Assembly: GCF_003254475.1 (NCBI RefSeq)
Contig: NZ_QFYQ01000002.1
Coordinates: 1 to 64,000 of the forward strand
Direction: 5' to 3'
Origin: Phenylobacterium soli
Lineage (GTDB): Bacteria; Pseudomonadota; Alphaproteobacteria; Caulobacterales; Caulobacteraceae
DNA length: 64,000 bases
Positions within the stretch are counted from its first letter, which is position 1. The number at the start of each line of letters is the position of its first letter. A program made the position numbers and the translations under genes. Positions 15,063 to 22,211 of this stretch are shown piece after piece. Below the pieces are notes generated by a model. That model saw only the letters and a program-made list of their open reading frames with translations. It did not search any database and was not told the origin of the DNA.

Positions 15063-15524
15063 TCAGGCGGCCTCGTCCGCAAGGTCGCCAAACACGAGCT
15101 TGATGGCGCTGACACCCGTCGCTCGCTGAAAGATGATGGCCTTGGGCGGCGTCGCCCTCTGGAGGCCCCGGCGAACCTCACTCACGTATGGCTTGCGGAA
15201 GCCGGTAGCCCGCGCCACCTGGGCGTCGGTCAGGCCATTCCAGAAGGCTTGGCTCTCGCGCACGGCGGCCGGCTTTTCGGGGGTCGCCGACGCAGCGATG
15301 TAGGCCTCAAGCGCCGCATCTGGCGCGAACCACTCTCCGCGCGTCCGGCAATGGGCGAACTGCTGGTGCAGCTCAGCCTCGCGCTCCTCGTCCCCCTCCT
15401 CGGAAACGACGAGACGCACTTCGCCGGGCGTGTCCGACTGGATCTTTGCCAGACGGCGCCACGGATCGGCGGCGTATCCGATCTTCACATAGCCACTTAG
15501 GCTATCGCGAATGACGTAGATCAT
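15063..15524 (-). CDS. GIY-YIG-type (T5orf172/MUG113-like) domain fused to an HTH
   Basis: 153 residues from ATG 15522-15524, overlapping the Cro-like gene stop by four bases. Residues 1-85 have the MUG113/T5orf172 variant of the GIY-YIG fold: MIYVIRDSLSGYVKIGYAADPWRRLAKIQ, then EREAELHQQFAHCRTRGEWF with the Glu/His pair typical of that family. Residues 95-150 contain a Cro/CI-type helix-turn-helix (TDAQVARATGFRKPYVSEVRRG). The longer frame to 15596 is not used. The fusion and its coupling to the Cro-like gene suggest a role in the lysis-lysogeny switch or in attack on competing DNA. Confidence 0.7.
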   Translation of the reverse strand: MIYVIRDSLSGYVKIGYAADPWRRLAKIQSDTPGEVRLVVSEEGDEEREAELHQQFAHCRTRGEWFAPDAALEAYIAASATPEKPAAVRESQAFWNGLTDAQVARATGFRKPYVSEVRRGLQRATPPKAIIFQRATGVSAIKLVFGDLADEAA

Positions 15525-15718
15525 TGGCGACCCGTCGGCATATGCCGGAGAACGTCTAGCGTCAGTTCCGGGTAGGCCTCCGACAGCTCCAGCCACGCTT
15601 CCCGAGGAAAACGATTGCGGTGCTTCCAGACGCGCACTGCCCCGACCGAACGGTTCGTCGCCGCGGCGATAGCCTGCACGCCTTTGTCTTCGATGAATTG
15701 CGAAGCGGTTCTAACCAT
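15521..15718 (-). CDS. Cro-like HTH protein
   Basis: 65 residues from ATG 15716-15718 (MVRTASQFIEDKGVQAIAAATN). The helix-turn-helix is VQAIAAATNRSVGAVRVWKHRNRFP, as in Cro-type proteins. A longer form from 15772 is open, but its extra residues would be encoded by the operator itself, so the later start is preferred. It is transcribed divergently from the repressor gene and shares a control region with it. The start choice is the main uncertainty. Confidence 0.7.
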   Translation of the reverse strand: MVRTASQFIEDKGVQAIAAATNRSVGAVRVWKHRNRFPREAWLELSEAYPELTLDVLRHMPTGRQ

Positions 15719-15727
15719 CCCCGGCAG

Positions 15728-15742
15728 ATTACCGGGGGTAAT
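15728..15742. promoter_or_regulatory. Immunity operator ATTACC-GGG-GGTAAT
   Basis: A perfect 6-3-6 palindrome between the divergent Cro-like and repressor genes, ten bases upstream of the preferred Cro start. A second GGTAAT half-site lies at 15795-15800, close to the repressor start at 15811. The same geometry recurs at 16265-16279. It is the expected target of the XRE repressor, the Cro-like protein or both. Confidence 0.7.
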
Positions 15743-15810
15743 TTCTGTTGGCAATAGTCCCGCTTGCGACATTCCGCGCGCGAACGTCCCCCTCGGTAAT
15801 CTCTCCGACC

Positions 15811-16173
15811 ATGGCTAGAGAAGACACCTGGCGGAACGCGGTCGGCTCTTGGGGTCGCCTCAGGTGGGCGCGTAAGCGCAAGTGGGAGACGGCCAAGGAT
15901 GCCGCCGCCTCTCTAGGCGTGAACGTCAACACCTACCGCGCCTATGAGCGCGAGCCGGACAGCTCCAAGCACACGCCGCTAGATCACCAGCACGCCATGC
16001 ACTTCGCCAAGCGCATGGGCGTCCGGTGGGAATGGCTGCTTCTCGGCGAGGGCGCGCCCTGGCGGGACGAGGACGAGCGGCGCGAGAAGATCCTTGAGGC
16101 CTACGACGAGGCCACCGAGGACCGTAAGGCCGCTGTTGCCGACGCCATCGTTCGCCTGCTGAAGGCCGGCTAG
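15811..16173 (+). CDS. XRE-family phage repressor (CI-like, short)
   Basis: 120 residues from ATG 15811. Residues 12-75 form an XRE helix-turn-helix: RLRWARKRKWETAKDAAASLGVN followed by NTYRAYERE. The segment HAMHFAKRMGVRWEWLLLGEG is typical of phage repressors of alphaproteobacteria. There is no LexA-type self-cleavage domain, so induction would not use classical RecA-stimulated autoproteolysis. It is divergent from the Cro-like gene across an operator region. The upstream extension of the frame to 15748 would run through operator DNA and is rejected. Confidence 0.8.
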   Translation: MAREDTWRNAVGSWGRLRWARKRKWETAKDAAASLGVNVNTYRAYEREPDSSKHTPLDHQHAMHFAKRMGVRWEWLLLGEGAPWRDEDERREKILEAYDEATEDRKAAVADAIVRLLKAG

Positions 16174-16264
16174 CCCCCTTCCCATAACAAGGAATCGCGC
16201 GCGCGAGCGCTGCGTTACCGCGACGCAGCGCGTTACTTTTCCGAATTTCCTATTGCCAAGGCGC

Positions 16265-16279
16265 ATTACCATCGGTAAC
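16265..16279. promoter_or_regulatory. Immunity-type operator ATTACC-ATC-GGTAAC
   Basis: Same 6-3-6 geometry as the site at 15728 with one arm mismatch. It lies 39 bases before the start of the pentapeptide-repeat gene. A GTTACC half-site is at 16214-16219 and a further GTTAC at about 16232. This predicts that the repressor also controls the rightward early operon. Confidence 0.65.
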
Positions 16280-16317
16280 GTCTCCCCATCGACAACGAGC
16301 CCCAAGGGGACAGACCG

Positions 16318-17241
16318 ATGGGCGAAAGCTTCACCATCCGCCGCTTAGCGGCTTGGGCCTTCAAGGGCGACATCACGGTTCAGATTGAATGTGATCCGCT
16401 GGCGTCTCCGCCCGTGAAGCTTGGGCTCGCCGTGCGCGCTGCGGTGAAGTCCGGGGCCAACCTGTCCGGGGCCGACCTGTCCGGGGCCAACCTGTCCAGG
16501 GCCAACCTGTCCAGGGCCGACCTGTACGGGGCCAAGCTGTCCGGGGCCAACCTGTACGGGGCCGACCTGTCCGGGGCCGACCTGTCCAGGGCCAACCTGT
16601 CCGGGGCCGACCTGTACGGGGCCAACCTGTCCGGGGCCAACCTGTACGGGGCCAACCTGTCCGGGGCCAAGCTGTCCGGGGCCAACCTGTCCGGGGCCAA
16701 GCTGTCCGGGGCCAACCTGTCCGGGGCCAACCTGTCCATGGCCAACCTGTCCGGGGCCGACCTGTCCAGGGCCAACCTGTCCAGGGCCAACCTGTCCGGG
16801 GCCAAGCTGTCCGGGGCCAACCTGTCCGGGGCCAACAATCATATTCCTGAAAAGACGACGGCGCTGGCCGCACTGCCGTACCTTCGCGGGAAGATCCAAG
16901 CCTTCAAACTGGTGACGGCTGACGGCCAAAGCCCCATCCACCACAAGCGGGTCTCCTACCCCATCGGCAAGGTGGTGGAAGAGACCGACTGCGACCGAGA
17001 CCCCAGCAACCACTGCGGCGCGGGTCTGAACGTGGCCGACCTGCCGTGGGTCCTGCGCGAATGGTCCGAGGGCCAGCGCATCCTCTTGATCGAACACACC
17101 GCGAAGGACATCGCCTGCATTCCGCATGGGACGGACGGCAAGTACCGCGTCTCCCGCCTCAAGGTGCTGCGCGACATCACCGACGAGCTGCGCGCGAACG
17201 GCGTATTCGGTCCCGTCAACGCTGAAGCCGAGACGGCCTAA
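16318..17241 (+). CDS. Pentapeptide-repeat protein with conserved C-terminal domain
   Basis: 307 residues. After a 46-residue leader come 25 uninterrupted pentapeptides of the A(N/D/K)L(S/Y)(G/R) type (about 47-171), predicted to form a right-handed quadrilateral beta-helix. Residues 175-300 form a separate domain with [30 protein letters not shown] and [16 protein letters not shown], resembling the C-terminal domain (DUF5758-like) found on some phage pentapeptide proteins. Some pentapeptide proteins mimic DNA and act on gyrase, but that role is not shown here. It is the first gene after the repressor and carries an operator upstream. Confidence 0.85.
   Translation: MGESFTIRRLAAWAFKGDITVQIECDPLASPPVKLGLAVRAAVKSGANLSGADLSGANLSRANLSRADLYGAKLSGANLYGADLSGADLSRANLSGADLYGANLSGANLYGANLSGAKLSGANLSGAKLSGANLSGANLSMANLSGADLSRANLSRANLSGAKLSGANLSGANNHIPEKTTALAALPYLRGKIQAFKLVTADGQSPIHHKRVSYPIGKVVEETDCDRDPSNHCGAGLNVADLPWVLREWSEGQRILLIEHTAKDIACIPHGTDGKYRVSRLKVLRDITDELRANGVFGPVNAEAETA
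16458..16834 (+). repeat. Array of 25 near-identical 15-bp units
   Basis: The DNA behind the pentapeptide tract repeats a GGGGCCAACCTGTCC-type 15-mer with changes mainly at three positions (N/D/K codon, TCC/TAC, GGG/AGG). Because the unit length is a multiple of three and has no stops, all frames stay open on both strands, which creates spurious ORFs. The low divergence at synonymous sites suggests recent expansion by slippage or recombination. Confidence 0.9.
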
Positions 17242-17245
17242 GCCC

Positions 17246-17446
17246 ATGCCCTACGACAGCCAACAGAGCCGGCCGGTGTTCCGCTCTCCGGAGCTGGAGT
17301 TCGAGCGCGAGATGGCGCGGATCGACGCCGCCTTCCGCAAGGCCTGCCCCAACCCGCCAGGGACCTACTCAGGCCCTCTGGATGGGCTCGCAGACAGCAT
17401 CGCGCTCGTGACGAGCAACAAGGATCGGTTCGGAGAGGATCGGTGA
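17246..17446 (+). CDS. Small early phage protein
   Basis: 66 residues from ATG 17246, two codons after the pentapeptide gene. MPYDSQQSRPVFRSPELEFE... is acidic then basic, with one conserved-looking segment, ARIDAAFRKACPNPPG. No family recognised. Starts the overlapping train of early genes. Confidence 0.55.
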   Translation: MPYDSQQSRPVFRSPELEFEREMARIDAAFRKACPNPPGTYSGPLDGLADSIALVTSNKDRFGEDR

Positions 17447-17757
17447 TGACCCAGGAAGAAGCCAAGACGAAGTGGTGTCCGCACGCGCGTCCGGCTGGCT
17501 GGGAAGACCCCGGCGGGTTCAATCGCGACCGCGACGGAGGCGCCTGCATAACCTCCAAGTGCATCGCCTCTGCCTGCATGGCGTGGCGGTGGAGCGAGGC
17601 CAAGCGAACCGCCGCGTTTCTTGACGCGGTGCAGGCGCACATGAAGGCGTCTGGAAAGCCCAACTTCGCAACCGCGACGCAGGCCGTCTATGCCGAGCGT
17701 GGGCGAGAGTTCGAGCGCACCGAGGGCTACTGTGGCCTTGCTGGTGCTCCCCAATGA
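17446..17757 (+). CDS. Small Cys-rich early phage protein
   Basis: 103 residues. KWCPHARPAG at the N-terminus and CITSKCIASACMAWRW in the middle give four or five Cys plus His in the spacing of a compact zinc site. This pattern (CPh.R ... Cl...CMaWRw) is common in alphaproteobacterial phage early regions. Function unknown. Its ATG overlaps the previous stop. Confidence 0.65.
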   Translation: MTQEEAKTKWCPHARPAGWEDPGGFNRDRDGGACITSKCIASACMAWRWSEAKRTAAFLDAVQAHMKASGKPNFATATQAVYAERGREFERTEGYCGLAGAPQ

Positions 17758-17963
17758 CCGCCTTCCACGCAGAGCAAGAGCGCGTCCTGATGTCCACGGA
17801 CAGCGGTCCTTGCTGGCTCGATGAACGCCAGGCCCACCAGCTCCTCGACATCTACGAGGTGAACGGAGCGAGGAGGGCTTTCAACGACCTCTACGCCGCC
17901 GCCGAGGCTGCGTTCTCCGACTTCATTCCGCGGGCCTGCATCTTCCGGAAGGAGGTCGCCTGA
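17754..17963 (+). CDS. Small early phage protein
   Basis: 69 residues, helical (QAHQLLDIYEVNGARRAFNDLYAAAEAAF), four-base overlaps at both ends. No family recognised. Confidence 0.5.
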   Translation: MTAFHAEQERVLMSTDSGPCWLDERQAHQLLDIYEVNGARRAFNDLYAAAEAAFSDFIPRACIFRKEVA

Positions 17964-18361
17964 TGCCCCTCATCGAACAAGAGGAACGAGAGATGGAACG
18001 GGAAGAAGGGGTTCAGCCCGGAGCCAGCCGTGCGGCGCAGGGCCCCGATAGCCCCGCGACGACTTCGACGGGAGCGCGATCTGGGGCCTTCACGCCGGGA
18101 CGCCATCAGGTCGGCCCCTCCCTCTACGAGGGCTTCGTCGCCTGCGTGTACGTGGACAATCCAGACGGGACCATGACCACGCTGGCCGAGGTCCGCCGCT
18201 ACAAGGACGCCGTTCTCTACGCTGCGGCCCCCGATCTGCTGGAGGCGCTGATAGCGCTCCTAACTCACCGCCGCGACCCCGATCCGGCCCAATCCATCGA
18301 GGCCGTAGAGGCGCGCGCGAACGCCGCCATCGCCAAAGCCACGGGAGCCTCCCATGGCTGA
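17963..18361 (+). CDS. Early phage protein
   Basis: 132 residues. The N-terminal 50 residues are polar and disordered. Residues 55-115 (YEGFVACVYVDNPDGTMTTLAEVRRYKDAVLYAAAPDLLEALIALL) match the recurrent phage segment in which '...A..YaaAPdLLeAL..ll' ends small proteins. Such segments are frequently shuffled between early phage proteins. Function unknown. Overlaps the next gene by eight bases. Confidence 0.6.
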   Translation: MPLIEQEEREMEREEGVQPGASRAAQGPDSPATTSTGARSGAFTPGRHQVGPSLYEGFVACVYVDNPDGTMTTLAEVRRYKDAVLYAAAPDLLEALIALLTHRRDPDPAQSIEAVEARANAAIAKATGASHG

Positions 18362-18614
18362 GCGGGAAACGGTGCTGGACGCGTTCGACGCTGGTCTGCT
18401 GAACGACTTCGGCGGCGGTGACGTCGGGTGGTGGCAGGATTACATCCGGTCGCTGCTCGGTCAGGCGCATGATCACTACGCCCAGCAAGCCGCCGCCCTC
18501 CTCGCTGAGCGGCGGGAGCTGAGAACGGCTCTGGAGAACATTCGCGACAACAGCAACGGCTGGCAGCGCGACGCGGCTCACGACCCCCTCTCCACCACGG
18601 AGGAGAAGCCGTGA
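18354..18614 (+). CDS. Small early phage protein
   Basis: 86 residues. Helical, with a Trp pair (GWWQDYIRSLLGQAHDHY). The last residues, STTEEKP, are encoded by a sequence repeated at other gene ends in this region. No family recognised. Confidence 0.5.
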   Translation: MAERETVLDAFDAGLLNDFGGGDVGWWQDYIRSLLGQAHDHYAQQAAALLAERRELRTALENIRDNSNGWQRDAAHDPLSTTEEKP

Positions 18615-19015
18615 GCGGGGTCAGCGACTTTCCACGCGCTGGTTGGGCGTCCCTCACCGACGATCAACGCGCCGACATCGAGGCGCACGTTCGGGGTCTG
18701 ACCGTCGACGCTGAAACCTACAACGCGCCCCCTCACGGTTGGACGTGTTTCCACTGCGGCGAGACGTTCAGGACTCTTTCCGGCGCGCGCCTGCACTTTG
18801 GGGCCTATCCGTCTGCGACACCCCTCTGCGGGGCCGAGGCGATCAAGCGCGCCATTCGCACTCACGTGCGGGTCGAGTGGGTGCGAAACCCCGGCGGCGG
18901 CGGTGGCTATGACTTCGAGGCCAGCACGCTGGATGAGGCCGCTCGCGCGATCCTCAAAGCATCCGACGCCAGCCGCCCGACCGATGGCCGCCCTGCCCTG
19001 GAGGAGAAGCCGTGA
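18611..19015 (+). CDS. Early phage protein with C2H2-type finger
   Basis: 134 residues from GTG 18611. Residues 45-65 (WTCFHCGETFRTLSGARLHFG) form a classical Cys2-His zinc finger with a third and fourth ligand candidate (H at LHFG, C in PLCGAEA). The C-terminal 50 residues contain GGGGGYDFEASTLDEAARAIL. Probably nucleic-acid binding. The end EEKP is encoded by the shared junction repeat. Confidence 0.6.
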   Translation: MSGVSDFPRAGWASLTDDQRADIEAHVRGLTVDAETYNAPPHGWTCFHCGETFRTLSGARLHFGAYPSATPLCGAEAIKRAIRTHVRVEWVRNPGGGGGYDFEASTLDEAARAILKASDASRPTDGRPALEEKP

Positions 19016-19248
19016 GCGTGAAGCTGACGAGGGCGATGCTCGGTACGCTTCGGGAGCTGGCGTCGTTTGACGGGAATAACCGCTGCTACTGGTTCCGGCC
19101 AGTAAGCTGTGCCCAACTCGCCGAGCTGGGGCTGGCCGAGACCTACACACCGCCGTCCGTGGCCGAACGACCTCGGATGAAGAAGCGGCCATACCGCATC
19201 ACCGCCGCCGGCCGCGCCGCCCTCAAGGACACCTCCGATGACCGCTAA
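19012..19248 (+). CDS. Small winged-helix-like early phage protein
   Basis: 78 residues from GTG 19012. MSVKLTRAMLGTLRELA followed by CAQLAELGLAETY and PYRITAAGRAALKD has the pattern of a small winged helix ending in 'yrITaaGraaL'. This is a common phage module. Its first six residues are identical to those of the gene at 19854 because both lie in the junction repeat. Confidence 0.55.
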   Translation: MSVKLTRAMLGTLRELASFDGNNRCYWFRPVSCAQLAELGLAETYTPPSVAERPRMKKRPYRITAAGRAALKDTSDDR

Positions 19249-19297
19249 GCCAGACAAGGAAGTCGTGGCCGATCTGCTCGCGAAGGCTGAAGCATGA
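19238..19297 (+). CDS. Possible 19-residue coupling peptide
   Basis: ATG 19238 overlaps the end of the previous gene and runs MTAKPDKEVVADLLAKAEA to a TGA that overlaps the ATG at 19294. It bridges an otherwise silent gap by two start-stop overlaps. It may only serve translational coupling. Confidence 0.3.
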   Translation: MTAKPDKEVVADLLAKAEA

Positions 19298-19857
19298 CCA
19301 TTCCATCTGAACATGCTGGACTAGTGGAGGAGCTGACGAACCTAGTTCCGTTCAGCCCTCTTGCGTCCTCGTCGCGATACGAGATCGCTTGCGCCAAAGC
19401 CGCCTCCGCCCTCCGCCGCCTACAGGGTGAGAGGGAAGAGCTGGCGCGCAAGGTCTTCGTGCCCGGCCTTCGCCGCTGCGCAAAGTGCGGCCTGCGGCTG
19501 GTCTCTTCCGTCCTAAACGCTCACGACGGCTCGGTATCCGCCAAGAACGGGCCAGAGGACTGCCCCAACGGGTGCGGCCCCATGTGGCCCGTCACGGAGC
19601 GTGAAGCGGGCAACGAATTGGCCGACCGGCTTGATGTCGCCACAGACCGCGCCCAAGCCGCCGAAGCCCGCGTGGAGAAGCTGCGGGAGGCGCTGGAGGA
19701 ACTGCTCAGCGCCTGCGAAGCCGACTTCGGTGTCCCAGACGACGGCGACGAAGACGATGAAGCGGTTGACGGTGGCGAAGGCGGCGACATGGCCGTGACC
19801 TTCGGGATGCTTCGCCGTGCCCGCGCTGCCCTCTCCACCACGGAGGAGAAGCCGTGA
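19294..19857 (+). CDS. Early phage protein with zinc ribbon and coiled coil
   Basis: 187 residues. RRCAKCGLRLV and DCPNGCGPMW give two Cys pairs (zinc ribbon, residues about 60-98), followed by a coiled coil (AEARVEKLREALEELLSACEADF) and an acidic patch (DDGDEDDE). It ends AALSTTEEKP in the junction repeat. No named family. Confidence 0.6.
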   Translation: MTIPSEHAGLVEELTNLVPFSPLASSSRYEIACAKAASALRRLQGEREELARKVFVPGLRRCAKCGLRLVSSVLNAHDGSVSAKNGPEDCPNGCGPMWPVTEREAGNELADRLDVATDRAQAAEARVEKLREALEELLSACEADFGVPDDGDEDDEAVDGGEGGDMAVTFGMLRRARAALSTTEEKP

Positions 19858-20141
19858 GCGTGAAGCTGACAGCGCTCGACCCTCACGCCAGCGACGTTCC
19901 GCCCGGCTGCGACGGCGCGATGAACTTCCTCTGCCCGCTATGCCGCAAGGGGCGCGTGAGCGTGTGGCTTGTCGTCGGCGGTGAGCCGCGTAACGGCGCG
20001 CACGTGACCAACGTCCTGCCGCCAGCGTGGGACCAGATGACGATCACCCCGAGCATCGCCGACGAGGGCAAGTGCACCCGCACAGCGCGGGGGTGCCCCG
20101 GCTGGCACGGCTTCATCACGAATGGGGAGGTCACGCCATGA
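19854..20141 (+). CDS. DUF6527-like small phage protein
   Basis: 95 residues from GTG 19854. FLCPLCRKGRVSVWLV, then WDQMTITPSI and KCTRTARGCPGWHGFITNGEV follow the DUF6527 pattern (a Cys pair, 'ltPSi', then Cys and 'H.fi.nGev'). Probably a small zinc-binding protein. Function of the family is unknown. Confidence 0.65.
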   Translation: MSVKLTALDPHASDVPPGCDGAMNFLCPLCRKGRVSVWLVVGGEPRNGAHVTNVLPPAWDQMTITPSIADEGKCTRTARGCPGWHGFITNGEVTP

Positions 20142-20416
20142 CGGGCGCGCCCCTACTCCTCGCCTGCCCATTCTGCGGCGGCGCGGCCGAACTCGACACG
20201 CTGCGCCCCTACCGGAACATTTCGACCGGCAACGTCGAGCGCGGATGCGCGATCTACTGCCTCGAATGCTCAGCGGAGCACATGGAGTGCTACGCCGACC
20301 GGCGAGGCGAGGACCGCGAGACCGTCATCGCCGAGGTCGAGGAGCGGTGGAACCGGAGAACCACCCCCGCCGGCCGCGCCGCCCTCTCCACTACGGGAGG
20401 GGGAAATGAAGAATAG
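20138..20416 (+). CDS. Lar-like restriction-alleviation family protein
   Basis: 92 residues from ATG 20138. It has the Lar fold signature: LACPFCGGAAEL near the N-terminus, a second pair in CLECSAEHMEC, then ETVIAEVEERWNRR. Rac-prophage Lar modulates type I restriction. Many phage proteins share this zinc fold without tested activity, so anti-restriction is plausible but unproven. It lies in the first-expressed part of the early operon, where such a protein would be useful. Confidence 0.7.
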   Translation: MTGAPLLLACPFCGGAAELDTLRPYRNISTGNVERGCAIYCLECSAEHMECYADRRGEDRETVIAEVEERWNRRTTPAGRAALSTTGGGNEE

Positions 20417-20418
20417 TT

Positions 20419-20472
20419 CCTCACGTCCCAAGAACAACTCGGTAGCGCCAAGCCGCAGCTTAGCGGGGAGCG
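20419..20472 (+). repeat. Dispersed repeat, copy 1 (noncoding)
   Basis: Segment with CCTCACGT, AAGCCGCAGC (20450-20459) and GGGGAGCG (20465-20472). The same three blocks at nearly the same spacing occur at 25090-25142. Here the copy lies in the only noncoding gap of the early operon, just before the gene at 20503. Confidence 0.55.
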
Positions 20473-20502
20473 CCTCTTTTCTACTCAGTCAGGAGAACCT
20501 CA

Positions 20503-20700
20503 ATGACTGAATACATCGCCAAGACCGCTTACGGCGCTCCTATCGCTGGAGCCCCGAAGTTCCAGACCCACGGCGAAGCCATCGCCTGGGCCCGCAAGAA
20601 CAGCAAGTGGTGGCCCGGCTGCTACATCGAGGCCGAGGAAACCGTCACCAGAACGCGCCGTATATGGACCGACCGGAGCCTGGAAAGGGCGGCGGCATGA
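20503..20700 (+). CDS. Small early phage protein
   Basis: 65 residues after a good AGGAGAA site. MTEYIAKTAYGAPIAGAPKFQTH...WWPGCYIEAEETVTRTRRIW reads as a small beta-rich protein. No family recognised. First gene after an 86-base gap, so a new promoter or processing site may lie in front of it. Confidence 0.55.
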   Translation: MTEYIAKTAYGAPIAGAPKFQTHGEAIAWARKNSKWWPGCYIEAEETVTRTRRIWTDRSLERAAA

Positions 20701-21014
20701 TGAAGCTCTGCGTTTCGCGCGAACTGATCATCAGCGCGCCGGGCCGATGGGAGGCCCAATATCGCGACACGAAGGACCCGAAGAAGCAGGCGATCACCGA
20801 CCGACTGCGCGAATTGGACACGAGCACCGCCACTGCCGCCGAAGTGCGTCAGATCATCGGCAACGGCTCATGGAGTTTCTTCCGGTGTGACGAATGCGAT
20901 CAGGAGGTCGAGCGCGCCGTTCGCTTCACTGCCGAGTACAGCGACCACTCCACGACGCTGTGCCCGTCGTGCCTGCGCGCGGCGGCAGCTCTGGCTACGG
21001 CGATACTGCCATGA
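20697..21014 (+). CDS. Early phage protein with Cys pairs
   Basis: 105 residues. RCDECDQEVERAV and LCPSCLRAAAAL form a four-Cys zinc site in the C-terminal half. The N-terminal region (LRELDTSTATAAEVRQIIGNGSW) is conserved-looking. Two adjacent ATGs make the exact start uncertain by one codon. Confidence 0.6.
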   Translation: MMKLCVSRELIISAPGRWEAQYRDTKDPKKQAITDRLRELDTSTATAAEVRQIIGNGSWSFFRCDECDQEVERAVRFTAEYSDHSTTLCPSCLRAAAALATAILP

Positions 21015-21220
21015 CCATCCCCTCCCACACCACCCAAGCCGCCGACTGGGCCTATGCCCGCGCTCGCGGCGAACGTCTGCCGGCTCACTGGCTGTTCTGT
21101 GACGTGTGCGCCGAGCAGTTCCCAGACAACGCCTTCGACAAGCAGGCCGCCCGCCGCACCGGCTTCATGGTCTGCACCACCTGCACCGAAGCAGCCCTCC
21201 AATCGGAGATCCACGAATGA
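21011..21220 (+). CDS. Small Cys-pair early phage protein
   Basis: 69 residues with FCDVCAEQF and VCTTCTEAAL, a four-Cys zinc site, preceded by a helix (AADWAYARARGERLP). Four-base overlaps at both ends. Function unknown. Confidence 0.6.
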   Translation: MTIPSHTTQAADWAYARARGERLPAHWLFCDVCAEQFPDNAFDKQAARRTGFMVCTTCTEAALQSEIHE

Positions 21221-22020
21221 ACGCCATCGTTCCCATCACCCCGACGAACAACGTCGAAGCCTATCGGGCATCCACCGATGCGGCCGACCTCTGCAAGGAG
21301 ATCGTCGTCGCCAGCGCCATGGAGATCCAAAAGCGCAAGTATGTGAAGGTTGAGGGCTGGCAGGCCATCGCCGTGGCGCACGGCTGTGTCGCCTCGGCTC
21401 GCGATGTTGAGAACGTGGACGGTGGCGTGCGCGCCATCGGCGAAGTGCGCCGCATGTCAGACGGCGCTCTGATCGCGCAGGCCGAGGGCTTCGTGGGTGA
21501 GGACGAGCCGACCTGGTACGGCGGCACGATCCGCAAATGGAAGTGGGGTGAGAAGCGCGGCGAGAGGGTCTGGTACGAGGAGGAGCTTCCCAAGCGCCCC
21601 GACTACGCCATCCGCGCCATGGCTCAGACCCGCGCCATCTCGCGCGCCTGTCGCTCGGCCTTCGCTCATGTCGTCGTGATGATGAATGCCGGCCTCTCTA
21701 CCACTCCGGCCGAGGAAGTGCCGCTGGACGGTTTCGGCGATGACGAAGCCGTGCGGAATGTCTCTCCGGCCCCAGAGCCCACGCCGCCCGCGAAGGTCGA
21801 TCCGTCAGTGGACTGGCGCAAGCTGGATGACGAGATGGACGCCTGCAAGACGCAGGCCGCGCTCCACGCGTGGAACAAGTTCCGCGAGAAGGAGATCAAG
21901 GCGCTCCCGAAGGCGCGCTTTGATGCCCTCGGCGAGAAGTTCGCCGACCTTCTAGCCAAGCTCCCGGACCAGGCTCCCGCGGCCGAACTCAGCGCCGACG
22001 ACGTGCCGGAATTCTCGTGA
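21217..22020 (+). CDS. Early phage protein, possible recombination partner
   Basis: 267 residues. The first 160 residues are a conserved-looking globular domain with YVKVEGWQAIAVAHGCVASA and RPDYAIRAMAQTRAISRACRSAF. The 'a.aQTRAisRa.R' motif occurs in several phage proteins next to recombination genes. A Pro-rich linker (PAPEPTPPAKVDP) and a charged C-terminal helix follow. The adjacent 22204 gene is of a type often found beside single-strand annealing proteins. A recombination role is inferred only; this is not a clear RecT, Erf or Rad52 match. Confidence 0.6.
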   Translation: MNAIVPITPTNNVEAYRASTDAADLCKEIVVASAMEIQKRKYVKVEGWQAIAVAHGCVASARDVENVDGGVRAIGEVRRMSDGALIAQAEGFVGEDEPTWYGGTIRKWKWGEKRGERVWYEEELPKRPDYAIRAMAQTRAISRACRSAFAHVVVMMNAGLSTTPAEEVPLDGFGDDEAVRNVSPAPEPTPPAKVDPSVDWRKLDDEMDACKTQAALHAWNKFREKEIKALPKARFDALGEKFADLLAKLPDQAPAAELSADDVPEFS

Positions 22021-22211
22021 TGACCACGCATTACAACAGCAGCAGCCGTGGCCCCGTCGAGATCGCCTCGATGCGCTACGAGCACGCCCTCAACGCCCGC
22101 GACAAGCTGATGCGGGAACGCTCAGACGATAGTCGAGACGCTGAGATCGCAGCGCTAAACGACCACATCGCCGGCATCGAGGCGACCTTTGAGGAGCGAG
22201 CCGATGGCTGA
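22020..22211 (+). CDS. Small early phage protein
   Basis: 63 residues from ATG 22020, helical and charged (MRYEHALNARDKLMRERSDDSRDAEIAALNDHIAGIE is one continuous helix in part). Overlaps both neighbours. Function unknown. Confidence 0.5.
   Translation: MTTHYNSSSRGPVEIASMRYEHALNARDKLMRERSDDSRDAEIAALNDHIAGIEATFEERADG

Larger units (their letters stand above)
18586..19870 (+). repeat. Dispersed gene-junction repeats of 28-32 bp
   Basis: A 32-base sequence is identical at 18586-18617 and 19829-19860, covering the end of one gene (STTEEKP, stop) and the start of the next. A 28-base sequence, GAGGAGAAGCC-GTGAGCG..., is identical at 19001-19028 and 19843-19870, including the first codons MSVKLT of two otherwise unrelated genes. 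Related, weaker copies occur near 20383 and 25468. These junctions could be recombination seams for exchanging early genes. Confidence 0.75.

Noticed and set aside
16458..16834. CRISPR-like array of short repeats
   Set aside because: The repeats are direct, contiguous 15-mers without spacers and encode pentapeptides in frame.
16345..17247. Long minus-strand ORFs opposite the pentapeptide gene
   Set aside because: They arise because the 15-bp unit is free of stops in all frames; they have low-complexity products and no start context.
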